From assembly GCF_030211955.1 (NCBI RefSeq), contig NZ_JASODI010000003.1, positions 136,658 through 200,657 of the forward strand: a stretch of DNA of 64,000 nt, written 5' to 3'. Source of the DNA: Corynebacterium frankenforstense. GTDB taxonomy: Bacteria > Actinomycetota > Actinomycetes > Mycobacteriales > Mycobacteriaceae. The position numbers were made by a program, and so were the translations under genes. Shown here in pieces: positions 21,651-29,209 of the stretch (positions are counted from its first letter, which is position 1; each line of letters starts with the position of its first letter). Below the pieces are notes generated by a model. It was not told where the DNA came from. It saw nothing but the letters and a program-made list of their open reading frames with translations, and made no database searches.

Positions 21651-22306
21651 TGCGCACCCACGTCCTGCGGCTCTTCCCCTTCGAGTGCGAAGAACGGCGT
21701 CTCGCGGTCGGGGTTCTCCTCCTGCATCTGGATGCGCATGACGTAGGCGCCCTCGGACTTCTCGGCGACGAGCAGTCCGCGTCGGCTCTCCGGGACGATG
21801 CCGAGCACCGGGTCCTTCGCGTTGGCCTCGTCGAACTGAGGGAAGTAGAGGCGGGTGTAGAGGCGCTCGAGCATGCCGCGGGCGAAGACGCCGACGTTGA
21901 GGTGCGGGGCCTCATCGCCGCGGGCACCCGGGAGGATGGTCCGGAACGTGACCGTGCCGGTCTCGTCGACCATTCCGCGTCCGAGGCCGCGGAAGCCCTC
22001 CGCGCTGGGGCGCTCGCACTCGGGGTCGAGCGGGGAGTTGTAGATACCGCGTTCGTCGGCCTGCCAGACCTCGATCATCGCGTCGGCGATGGGGTCGCCG
22101 GCGCCGTCGGTGACCTGGAAGGTCACGTCGACGGCACCGTCGGTGCCGGCCTCCACCATCTCCTCAGAGCCGGGGAGCGTGAGCCCGATGTGGACGTACG
22201 GTCCGACGGTCTGCGAGGGGGTGATGCCGAAGGTCGTCTCGTTCTGGTCGCGGATGTCCGACTGCTCGTAGCGGAGTTCGCCGTTCTTTCCGGTGTCGAT
22301 GTGCAT
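21635..22306 (-). CDS. pcaG: Protocatechuate 3,4-dioxygenase alpha subunit
   Basis: 223 residues; the structural subunit of the non-haem iron(III) intradiol dioxygenase that opens protocatechuate. It has the intradiol core (VTFQVTDGAGDPIADAMIEVWQ, HLNVGVFARGMLERLYTRLYF) but lacks the full set of iron ligands, as usual for alpha subunits, since those sit in PcaH. The ATG follows AGGAGACAGGCGACC. pcaH is 69 bases upstream, pcaB overlaps downstream. Confidence 0.95.
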   Translation of the reverse strand: MHIDTGKNGELRYEQSDIRDQNETTFGITPSQTVGPYVHIGLTLPGSEEMVEAGTDGAVDVTFQVTDGAGDPIADAMIEVWQADERGIYNSPLDPECERPSAEGFRGLGRGMVDETGTVTFRTILPGARGDEAPHLNVGVFARGMLERLYTRLYFPQFDEANAKDPVLGIVPESRRGLLVAEKSEGAYVMRIQMQEENPDRETPFFALEGEEPQDVGAQWSGN

Positions 22307-22375
22307 GGGTCGCCTGTCTCCTAGATTGCGTGTGTCCGTGGGTGGGGCGGGCCGGACCGCCCCGGGCCTGCCGGG

Positions 22376-23080
22376 CTAGATCACCCGGTTCTCGAAGGGG
22401 GTGGCACCGCGGCCGCGGAGGACGATGTCGAACTTGAAGCCGAGCGCGTAGTTGTCTCGCGTCTCGTCGTAGTCGAAGACCGAGATCATCCGCTCCCGGG
22501 CGCCCTTGGGCACGGAGTTGTAGATCGGGTCCTGGAAGAACATCGGGTCATCCGGGAAGTACATCTGGGTGACCAGCCGCTCGGCGAACTGCCGTCCGTA
22601 GAGCGAGAAGTGGATGTGCGCCGGACGCCAGGCATTGTGGTGGTTACCCCACGGGTAGTTGCCCGGCTTGACGGTCCAGAAGTGGTAGTGCCCGTCGGCG
22701 TCGGTGATGGTGCGCGCGACGCCGTTGAAGTGGGGATCCAACGGGGCGGGCCAGGAGTCGTTCTTGTGCCGGTACCGGCCGGCGGCGTTGGCCTGCCATG
22801 CCTCGACGATCGTGTCGGGCACGGGCTTTCCGTCGAAGCCCAGGACTCGACCGTGGACGTAGATGCGCTGGCCGATGGCTTCGCCGCCGTTCGCCCGCGT
22901 CATGTCGTTGTCGATCTCCCCGAAGTCGCGCTCGCCGAAGAGCGGGCCGGTCATCTCCCCCATCCGCTCCGGGATGATCAGGAGATCGTTGTTGGGGTTA
23001 CGGCGGATGGTGGTCCGGTACTCGCTGAACCGCAACGGAGCGTAGAGACCGGAGGTAGTGCTGAGGTAGGGCTGGTCCAT
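22376..23080 (-). CDS. pcaH: Protocatechuate 3,4-dioxygenase beta subunit
   Basis: 234 residues carrying the iron site. Tyr103, Tyr142, His155 and His157 (AGRYRHK, GNYPWG, HIHFSLYG) match the four iron ligands of the Pseudomonas enzyme with a constant offset of five. The ATG at 23080 is preceded by AAAGGTGGAGG; a GTG three codons upstream is the alternative. It is the first gene of pcaHGBC-pobA-pcaK and should carry the main regulated promoter. Confidence 0.95.
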   Translation of the reverse strand: MDQPYLSTTSGLYAPLRFSEYRTTIRRNPNNDLLIIPERMGEMTGPLFGERDFGEIDNDMTRANGGEAIGQRIYVHGRVLGFDGKPVPDTIVEAWQANAAGRYRHKNDSWPAPLDPHFNGVARTITDADGHYHFWTVKPGNYPWGNHHNAWRPAHIHFSLYGRQFAERLVTQMYFPDDPMFFQDPIYNSVPKGARERMISVFDYDETRDNYALGFKFDIVLRGRGATPFENRVI

Positions 23081-23240
23081 GACCTCCACCTTTCTTCACG
23101 TTCAGCATTCTTAGTGATCCACACCTCACCCTAACTATTGTGCACTCAGCGTCCGAATGTTCACAATGCGAACATGATGACCTGCACAAAAGCCTTTTCA
23201 CCTGCACTTTCCCGCCCGACCCCGCCCCCTAGGGGGTAGT
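23081..23240 (-). promoter_or_regulatory. pcaH promoter region with candidate PcaR and PcaO sites
   Basis: An imperfect 19-bp palindrome at 23157-23175 (core GTTCACAATGCGAAC) resembles the pcaI/pcaR element. On the minus strand TTGTGA inside it and CACAAT 18 bp downstream could be -35 and -10, so a repressor bound there would block the promoter. Further upstream ACCTGCAC occurs at 23180-23187 and again at 23200-23207, exactly 20 bp apart. A GC-rich inverted repeat ACCCC-N9-GGGGT at 23219-23237 recalls the AACCCC-N8-GGGGTT site known for C. glutamicum PcaO. Confidence 0.5.
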
Positions 23241-23355
23241 TAGGGGTGGCCGCTAGGGCCACGAATTCCGTGGCGCCAGTCACTCTCGCCTGAGGCTTCG
23301 GCCCCCGACACCCGGGCACCGAGCGTGCCGTTCAGCCCGACCCGGAGATGCGTCG

Positions 23356-23399
23356 AGGCCGGGATACGGCGGGTGTCACCCCTGCCCGCATCCCGGCCT
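23356..23399. terminator. GC-rich hairpin after the phdBCDE operon
   Basis: AGGCCGGGAT (23356-23365) pairs perfectly with ATCCCGGCCT (23390-23399), and the enclosed sequence can pair further (GGCGGG with CCCGC). It lies between the end of the hydratase gene (23422) and the pcaH promoter. There is no T-tract. Confidence 0.5.
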
Positions 23400-23421
23400 G
23401 AAGCTCCGGAAGTGAGTGTCG

Positions 23422-23886
23422 CTACTGGTAGAAGCGCGAGAGGAACACCGCGACGACTCCGGGGCGCTCCTCCCCCTCGATCTCGATGGTGCCGTCGGTG
23501 ACCAGGTGCAGGCCGCCTCCCTTGACCTCCTGAACCTCCCGGACCACGGCATGGAGACGCACGCGGCTGCCCACCTTGACCGGCGAGGTGAAGCGGACCT
23601 TGTCGAGGCCGTAGTTGACCTTGGTGCCCACGCCTTCGACGTCAAAGAGCTCGGACCACATCGGAATGATCAGCGACAGGGTCAGGAAGCCGTGCGCGAT
23701 CGGCGCGCCGAACGGCCCGTCCTTCGCCTTCTCCGGGTCGACGTGGATCCACTGGTGGTCCTCGGTGGCGTCGGCGAAGGTGTTGACGCGCTCCTGGGTG
23801 ATCTCGATCCACTCGGAGTAGCCGAGGTCCCGGCCGGCCAGCTCCTTGGCCTCCTCGAAGGAAACGACGGTCTTCGGGTCAGTCAT
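23422..23886 (-). CDS. phdE: MaoC-type enoyl-CoA hydratase (PhdE-like)
   Basis: 154 residues with a single hot-dog MaoC domain. The hydratase pattern is DHQWIHVDPEKAKDGPFGAPIAHGFLTL in segments (about residues 42-69), with the catalytic Asp and His in place. It would hydrate an aryl-propenoyl-CoA. It is the last gene of the four-gene minus-strand run reductase-amidohydrolase-dehydrogenase-hydratase, the order of phdBCDE in C. glutamicum; the symbol rests on that synteny. Confidence 0.8.
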   Translation of the reverse strand: MTDPKTVVSFEEAKELAGRDLGYSEWIEITQERVNTFADATEDHQWIHVDPEKAKDGPFGAPIAHGFLTLSLIIPMWSELFDVEGVGTKVNYGLDKVRFTSPVKVGSRVRLHAVVREVQEVKGGGLHLVTDGTIEIEGEERPGVVAVFLSRFYQ

Positions 23887-23943
23887 CTTCTTGTCCTCTC
23901 AGTTTCGGTTGTTGTGGTTCTCGGTTGTTCTGGCCCCGGGCAC

Positions 23944-25122
23944 CTAGACGAAGGCTCCGGTGCCGGTGATGTGTCGTCCGACGATCAGAGCGTTGATCTC
24001 GTGTGTGCCCTCGTAGGAGTAGACCGCCTCCGCGTCGGCGTGGAACCGGGCGACGTCGGTGTCCAGGGTGATGCCGTTGCCGCCGCAGACCTCCCTCGCC
24101 AGCGCGACCGCCTCCCGCAGGTTGGCCGCGGTCACCATCTTGGCCAGCGAGGAGTTCTCATCGCGGTACTCGCCCTCGTCCTGCTGTTGCGCGAGGCGGG
24201 TGCAGATCGCCAGCGAGGAGGTCAGCAGCCCGAGGGTGCGCGCCAGCTTCTCCTGGATGAGCTGGAAGCTGCCGATCGGCCGCCCGAACTGTTCCCGCTG
24301 CCGGACGTAGCGGACCGCGGCCTCGTAGGCGCCGGCCGTCGCCCCGCAGGCGATCCAGGAGACGTCGGCCCGCATGCGCCGCAACAGCCCGGCGACGTCC
24401 TTGAACGAGTTGACGTTGCGGAGCCGGGCGTCGTCGTCGACGACGACGCCGGTGTAGGCGATCTCCGCGTTCTGCATGATGCGCAGGGAGGCCTTGCGCT
24501 TGATCTTGGTCAGCGTCACCCCGTCGGCCTCACGCGGCACCAGGAACGCCTTGACCTGGCCGTCGGCCTCGTCCCGGGCGAAGGTGCAGAGCACGTCCGC
24601 CAGGAAGGCGCCGCCGATCCAGCGCTTCGCGCCGTTGATCTCCCAGCGTCCGTCATCGAGACGGCGCGCCGAGGTGGCCAGCCCGCCCGCTACATCGGAT
24701 CCGTGGTCCGGCTCGGTCAGGGCGAAGACACCGTGCAGCTCGTAGTCGGCCACCTGGCGACCGAGTTTTTCGGCCTGTTCCTCGCCCCCGCCGTAGAGAC
24801 ATGCCGTCCGGAAGAGTCCGGCCTGGGCGTTGAAGAACGTGGCGACGTTGACATCGCACCGGGCCAGCTCGAAGCTGCGGAACCCGGTGAACAGCTCCCG
24901 CTGCCGGCCTTCGCCCGTCAGTTCCTCCGGTTCGATCAGACGCAACCCCTCCAGCGGTTCGATGATCTCCCCGGGAAAGCGGTCCTCGTCCCAGGCGTCG
25001 TTGAGCCAGGGCTTGACGTCGTCACGCAGGGTCTCGCGCAGACGGGTCAACGCAGCCTGCTCGGCGTCGGTGAGGTGGGCCGCGAAGCCGAGGACGTCCG
25101 AGTCGAGCACGAACTCACTCAT
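23944..25122 (-). CDS. phdD: Acyl-CoA dehydrogenase (PhdD-like)
   Basis: 392 residues, flavin-dependent, with the three-domain ACAD layout. FALTEPDHGSDVAG is the FAD/substrate block, and the C-terminal catalytic Glu lies in YSYEGTHEINALIVGRHITG, like glutaryl-CoA dehydrogenase. It would oxidise an arylpropanoyl-CoA to the cinnamoyl-CoA, letting saturated phenylpropionates enter. ATG at 25122 was chosen with GAGAGGAA upstream; it overlaps the amidohydrolase gene end by eight bases. Symbol by synteny with the C. glutamicum phd operon. Confidence 0.82.
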   Translation of the reverse strand: MSEFVLDSDVLGFAAHLTDAEQAALTRLRETLRDDVKPWLNDAWDEDRFPGEIIEPLEGLRLIEPEELTGEGRQRELFTGFRSFELARCDVNVATFFNAQAGLFRTACLYGGGEEQAEKLGRQVADYELHGVFALTEPDHGSDVAGGLATSARRLDDGRWEINGAKRWIGGAFLADVLCTFARDEADGQVKAFLVPREADGVTLTKIKRKASLRIMQNAEIAYTGVVVDDDARLRNVNSFKDVAGLLRRMRADVSWIACGATAGAYEAAVRYVRQREQFGRPIGSFQLIQEKLARTLGLLTSSLAICTRLAQQQDEGEYRDENSSLAKMVTAANLREAVALAREVCGGNGITLDTDVARFHADAEAVYSYEGTHEINALIVGRHITGTGAFV

Positions 25123-26053
25123 GGTCGTTCCTCTCTCCCGCCGAGTCCCGCTCACCGAGGATCCGCACGGCGTTCGCCTTCATGATCAGGGGGCGCACCG
25201 CGTCGTCGATGGGCAGCGAATCGAACGCCTTGAGCCACTTGTCCGGGGTGATCAGCGGGAAGTCCGTGCCGAAGACGAGCTTCCGCTTGAGTACGCTGGA
25301 GGCCTGCTTGACCAGGGACTCCGGGAAGTACTTCGGCGACCAGCCGGACAGGTCGATGTAGACGTTGGCTTTGTGGGTCGCCATGGAGTTCGCCTCGTCC
25401 TGCCAAGGCACGGACGGGTGCGCGAGGATGATGGTCAGTCCGGGGAAATCCGCCGCGACGTCGTCGAGGAGCAGCGGGTTCGAGTAGCGCAGCTTGATGC
25501 CCCGGCCGCCGGGGAGCCCGGCGCCCATCCCGTTCTGGCCGGTGTGCGAGACGATCGGCAGCCCGATCTCCTCCAGCTCGCGCCACAGCGGGTAGAACTC
25601 CCGGTCGGAGGGGTCGAAGCCCTGGACCGAGGGGTGGAACTTGAAGCCGCGGACCCCCAGCTCCTCCGCCTGTCGGCGCGCCTCCTTCAGAGCTGCGGCA
25701 CCGGTGCGGGGGTCGACCGACCCGAACGGGATCAGCACGTCGCTGTGCCGGGCGCAGCCCTCGACGAGGTCGTCGATCGAGTTCGGCTCGTGGTCGAACT
25801 GTGTTCGTGCGTCGATGGTGAACACCACCGCCGCCATGTTGCGCTCGCGGTAGATCTCGGCGATCGCGTCGATCGACGGAGTGCGCTCACCGGTCTTGAA
25901 GTACTTGGCGGAGGCCTCGAAGAAGTCCTCGGGCAGCGCCTTGTGCCCGCACGAGTCGACCTCGAGGTGGACGTGCATGTCGATGGCGTCGATCGACCCG
26001 AAGTCCACCGACGACCGGTACACGACGCCGTCGCCTTCGTTCGTACGCGTCAT
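25115..26053 (-). CDS. phdC: Amidohydrolase-2 family hydrolase (PhdC/CouO-like)
   Basis: 312 residues, metal-dependent TIM-barrel amidohydrolase. The metal motif HVH lies at IDAIDMHVHLEVD (about residues 22-34); other ligand blocks are FKFHPSVQGF, IVSHTG, IILAHPSVPW and LVFGTDFPLITPD. Homologues in phenylpropanoid clusters are proposed to release hydroxybenzoate from an aryl beta-ketoacyl-CoA by hydrolytic loss of acetyl-CoA. Here it sits in the same operon position. The exact reaction is inferred from those clusters. Confidence 0.78.
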   Translation of the reverse strand: MTRTNEGDGVVYRSSVDFGSIDAIDMHVHLEVDSCGHKALPEDFFEASAKYFKTGERTPSIDAIAEIYRERNMAAVVFTIDARTQFDHEPNSIDDLVEGCARHSDVLIPFGSVDPRTGAAALKEARRQAEELGVRGFKFHPSVQGFDPSDREFYPLWRELEEIGLPIVSHTGQNGMGAGLPGGRGIKLRYSNPLLLDDVAADFPGLTIILAHPSVPWQDEANSMATHKANVYIDLSGWSPKYFPESLVKQASSVLKRKLVFGTDFPLITPDKWLKAFDSLPIDDAVRPLIMKANAVRILGERDSAGERNDHE

Positions 26054-26058
26054 GATCT

Positions 26059-26982
26059 TCAGTCCTTCGGCTTCAGCTCGTCAGGCAGCTCCGGGAACTT
26101 CTCCCCCACGTCCTGGAGGTTCTCCTTGACGATGGCATTGCCGCGGTCCGACGTGGTCGAGAAGTCCCAGCCACCGTCGTGGTACTCCTCGGCGACGGGC
26201 TGCGGGTGGCTCCACACCTGCAGACGGTCACCGCCGGCGCCGAGGACCTGGCCGGTGATGCCGTCCGCCTCCGAGGACGCCAGGAAGGCGACGACGCCGG
26301 CGACGTCGTCCGCGGGCCCGAAACCGAGGTCCTTGCGGAAGAAGTCCGGCATCGGCTCGCCGCGCTCGTCCGCCTCGACGGCGGCACGGAAGTAGGGGAC
26401 CGTCTTGGTCATGGCGGTCGCCGCGACGGGGATCACGGCGTTGACGGTGACCCCCGCCTTCTTCATCTCGAGCGCCCAGGTGCGGACCATGCCGACGATT
26501 CCGGCCTTGGCGGCCGCATAGTTGGTCTGCCCGAAGTTGCCCCGCTGCCCCGTCGGCGAGCCGATGCAGACGATGTGCCCGGCGACACCGTTCTCCTTGA
26601 AGTACTTGTAGGCGGCGCGCACGCAGGTGAAGGTGCCGCGCAGGTGCACGTGGATGACCGCATCGAAGTCCTCGTCGGTCATCTTCAGCAGGGACTTGTC
26701 CCGCAGGATGCCGGCGTTGGTCACCAGCGCGTCCAGTCGCCCGAAGCTGTCGACGGCCGTCTGGACGAGCTGATCGGCGGCGGCGGAGTCGCCCACGGGG
26801 ACCACCGCCGCGACCGCCTCCCCGCCGGCAGAGCTGATCTCGTCGACCACCGCGCCGGCGGCGTCCTCGCTGACGTCGTTCACAACGACCTTGGCGCCCT
26901 GGCGGGCGAGCTCGAGCGCGTAGGCCCTACCGAGACCCGCACCGGCACCGGTGACGATGACACTGGATCCGGAGAGAGACAT
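26059..26982 (-). CDS. phdB: SDR-family 3-hydroxyacyl-CoA dehydrogenase (PhdB-like)
   Basis: 307 residues, NAD(P)-dependent short-chain dehydrogenase. Cofactor motif TGAGAGLGRAYA near residue 13, NAG at about 86, and catalytic Ser, Tyr and Lys in GSPTGQRGNFGQTNYAAAK. The extended C-terminus (GGDRLQVWSHPQPVAEEY) resembles peroxisomal-type hydroxyacyl-CoA dehydrogenases rather than FabG. ATG at 26982 was preferred because AAGGAGGAC stands six bases before it. First gene of the phdBCDE-like operon, divergent from the MarR gene. Confidence 0.82.
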   Translation of the reverse strand: MSLSGSSVIVTGAGAGLGRAYALELARQGAKVVVNDVSEDAAGAVVDEISSAGGEAVAAVVPVGDSAAADQLVQTAVDSFGRLDALVTNAGILRDKSLLKMTDEDFDAVIHVHLRGTFTCVRAAYKYFKENGVAGHIVCIGSPTGQRGNFGQTNYAAAKAGIVGMVRTWALEMKKAGVTVNAVIPVAATAMTKTVPYFRAAVEADERGEPMPDFFRKDLGFGPADDVAGVVAFLASSEADGITGQVLGAGGDRLQVWSHPQPVAEEYHDGGWDFSTTSDRGNAIVKENLQDVGEKFPELPDELKPKD

Positions 26983-27040
26983 GACTGGGTCCTCCTTCAT
27001 ATTCTGGGGTTCGTGTTGCTCACATCACATGCAAACAAAA

Positions 27041-27058
27041 ACCGTTAAGATTGTCAAC
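27041..27058. promoter_or_regulatory. Candidate PhdR operator, phdB / phdR intergenic
   Basis: ACCGTTAAGATTGTCAAC contains the near-palindrome GTTAAGATTGTCAAC (27044-27058). It aligns at 13 of 18 positions with 27701-27718 in front of phdT. Lies between the divergent MarR gene and the phdB-like gene, where a MarR repressor would control both. Confidence 0.5.
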
Positions 27059-27184
27059 CGTTTTGGGAAAGTTTCTCCCGGATCGGGACGACCCTCACAA
27101 GGGACGTTCCCCCGCCTCCACACCACCCGCCCGCCGGTAGGATCGAGACAGATCCCGCCTGCACCAGGAAAGGCCCCGCCACAG

Positions 27185-27646
27185 ATGCGCACGCACACCC
27201 AGACCCGCCGCCCCGGCCCCGAACGCTTCCTCGGAACCGAGCTCGCACACGAGATCCAGTTCCTCCTCGCCCGCACCAGCGCCCGGGGATCCGCACGGGC
27301 GAACGCCATGCTCAAACCTCTCAAGCTCAAGGTGCGGCAGTACTCGGCCCTGTCCATCGCCGCCTCGGGACTGCGCCCCACCCAGCGAGAAATGGCCTTT
27401 TTCCTGCAGCTCGACCCCAGCCAGGTGGTGCCGATCCTGGATCAGCTCGAGGACCGCGGACTGATCAACCGGGAGACGGACCCCAACGACCGGCGCTCGA
27501 GACTCATCGTCGCCACCGAGGCCGGCATGGACCTCTACCGACGCGCGCACGAGACAACGCTCGCCTCAGAGGACATCACCCTCGACACGCTGACGCCCCG
27601 CGAGCGCGAGCAGCTGCGAACCCTCCTGATGAAGATCGTCATCTAG
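27185..27646 (+). CDS. phdR: MarR-family regulator (PhdR/CouR-like)
   Basis: 153 residues. The winged helix-turn-helix (about 55-115) has PTQREMAFFLQLDPSQVVPILDQLEDRGLI and the wing DPNDRRSRLIVATEAG. MarR proteins that control phenylpropanoid genes are released by the aryl-CoA thioester made by the ligase; that effector is an inference here. ATG at 27185 begins the family region; the frame is open upstream. It is divergent from phdB and followed 123 bases later by the transporter. Confidence 0.82.
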   Translation: MRTHTQTRRPGPERFLGTELAHEIQFLLARTSARGSARANAMLKPLKLKVRQYSALSIAASGLRPTQREMAFFLQLDPSQVVPILDQLEDRGLINRETDPNDRRSRLIVATEAGMDLYRRAHETTLASEDITLDTLTPREREQLRTLLMKIVI

Positions 27647-27700
27647 CCCCCCTCCGAACCGAATCACGACAATGTTCCAGGAGAAAATTGCACTTCGATA

Positions 27701-27718
27701 ACCGTTGACAACTTCAAC
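27701..27718. promoter_or_regulatory. Candidate PhdR operator before phdT
   Basis: ACCGTTGACAACTTCAAC contains GTTGA-N5-TCAAC and parallels the element at 27041-27058. It stands 52 bp before the ATG of the transporter, in an unusually AT-rich stretch, and includes TTGACA, which can serve as a -35; TATGGT 18 bp downstream is a possible -10. Confidence 0.5.
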
Positions 27719-27769
27719 GCTTTATGGTTTCTTAGGCAATGTGATCTAGCACATACCTAAGGACCTGAG

Positions 27770-29167
27770 ATGACTCCAACCACTCCCCGGGGCAGTGTCG
27801 ACTCCGCCGTCACCGCCACCGTCGAGCACCGCTCCGGTGCCGGAAACCGACGTGACCCCGACAGCGTCAAGCACGACAGGGAGGCTCGGCGCGTAATCCT
27901 GTCGAGCTACCTCGGATCAACCATCGAGTTCTACGACTTCCTGCTCTACGCCTCGGCGTCCGCGCTGGTTTTCCCGCACATCTTCTTCACCAATCTCGAC
28001 CCTATCGCCGGCACCATCGCCTCCTACGGGACATTCGCCGCCGGCTACATCGCCCGCCCCCTCGGCGGGATGATCTTCGGGCACTTCGGCGACCGGGTCG
28101 GCCGCAAGAAGATGCTCATGATCTCGATGTTCATCATGGGCATCGCCTCCACCCTCATCGGCCTCGTCCCACCCGCCTCCGCCATCGGCCCGATGGGAGC
28201 GGTGATCCTGGTGATCCTCCGTTTCTCGCAGGGTATCGCCGTCGGCGGCGAGTGGGGCGGCGCCGCTCTGATGGCGCTCGAGCACTCCCGCAGCGGACGC
28301 AGGGGTTTCGCGGCCGCCTTCACCAACGCGGGAGCGCCCTCCGGAGCCGCTCTCGGCACGTTCGTGCTCGGGACCTTCGCCGCGGTCCTCCCCCCGGAGG
28401 AGTTCCTCGCCTGGGGCTGGCGTATCCCGTTCCTACTCTCGTTCGTTCTGCTGATCCTGGGCCTCGTCGTCCGCCGTGCGGTCTCGGAGTCGCCGGTGTT
28501 CCAGGCGGCCGTAGCCAAGGCCGAGACCGGCGAACAGTCCCGTCCGAAGATCCCGCTGTTCGAGGTCCTCCGACGCCCCCGCGCCCTGGTGCTGACCATG
28601 CTCGGCGCCGCCTCCGGATTCGCACTGCAGGTGCTGCTGTCGACATTCTCGGTCAGTTTCGCCGCGGAGCAGGGCGCCGAGCGCTCCCACGTGCTCTACG
28701 CGTTCGCAGTCGCCTCCGTCCTGCAGATCCCCGCGGTCGTCTTCTTCGGCCACCTCTCGGACCGGTTCGGCCGCCGGCCCGTCATCCTCCTCGGGCTCGT
28801 CGTCTTCGTCCTGTACCTGTTCCCGTTCTTCAACCTTCTGGGCACGCAGAACATCTGGCTGATCCTGGTCGCCTTCACGCTGGCCCTCGGGATCCACGCC
28901 GCCGTCTACGGGCCGCTGGCGGCCTTCATCTCGGAGCAGTTCGGCACCTCCGCCCGCTACACCGGTGCCTCGCTGGGCTACCAGTTCGCCACGCTGATCG
29001 GCGCCGGCTTCACGCCCACCATCCTCGCCTCTCTCTACGGGAGTACCGGCGGCACCTCGCTGACCCCGGTGATCGGATTCCTCGCCGGCATGGCGATCAT
29101 CTCCGCAGTCGCCATCTACCTCACCGGTGAGAGCAGGGACGTGAACCTGCACACCCACAGCCACTGA
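27770..29167 (+). CDS. phdT: MFS metabolite:H+ symporter (PhdT-like)
   Basis: 465 residues and 12 membrane segments of the MHS subfamily, which also holds shikimate and ketoglutarate carriers. The signature YLGSTIEFYDFLLYASASALVF in segment 1 (given in parts: GSTIEFYDF, about residues 47-55) and GHFGDRVGRKKML are visible, and RFSQGIAVGGEWGGA marks segment 5. Probably imports phenylpropanoid acids. Next gene is the CoA ligase, 42 bases on. Symbol by synteny. Confidence 0.82.
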   Translation: MTPTTPRGSVDSAVTATVEHRSGAGNRRDPDSVKHDREARRVILSSYLGSTIEFYDFLLYASASALVFPHIFFTNLDPIAGTIASYGTFAAGYIARPLGGMIFGHFGDRVGRKKMLMISMFIMGIASTLIGLVPPASAIGPMGAVILVILRFSQGIAVGGEWGGAALMALEHSRSGRRGFAAAFTNAGAPSGAALGTFVLGTFAAVLPPEEFLAWGWRIPFLLSFVLLILGLVVRRAVSESPVFQAAVAKAETGEQSRPKIPLFEVLRRPRALVLTMLGAASGFALQVLLSTFSVSFAAEQGAERSHVLYAFAVASVLQIPAVVFFGHLSDRFGRRPVILLGLVVFVLYLFPFFNLLGTQNIWLILVAFTLALGIHAAVYGPLAAFISEQFGTSARYTGASLGYQFATLIGAGFTPTILASLYGSTGGTSLTPVIGFLAGMAIISAVAIYLTGESRDVNLHTHSH

Positions 29168-29209
29168 CCCACCGCACGACCCAGACCCCACTACCCGTCT
29201 AGGAGCATC

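Noticed and set aside
27739..27753. TGTGATCTAGCACA before phdT as a GlxR (CRP-type) site
   Set aside because: The spacing between TGTG and CACA is six bases, two shorter than the GlxR consensus.
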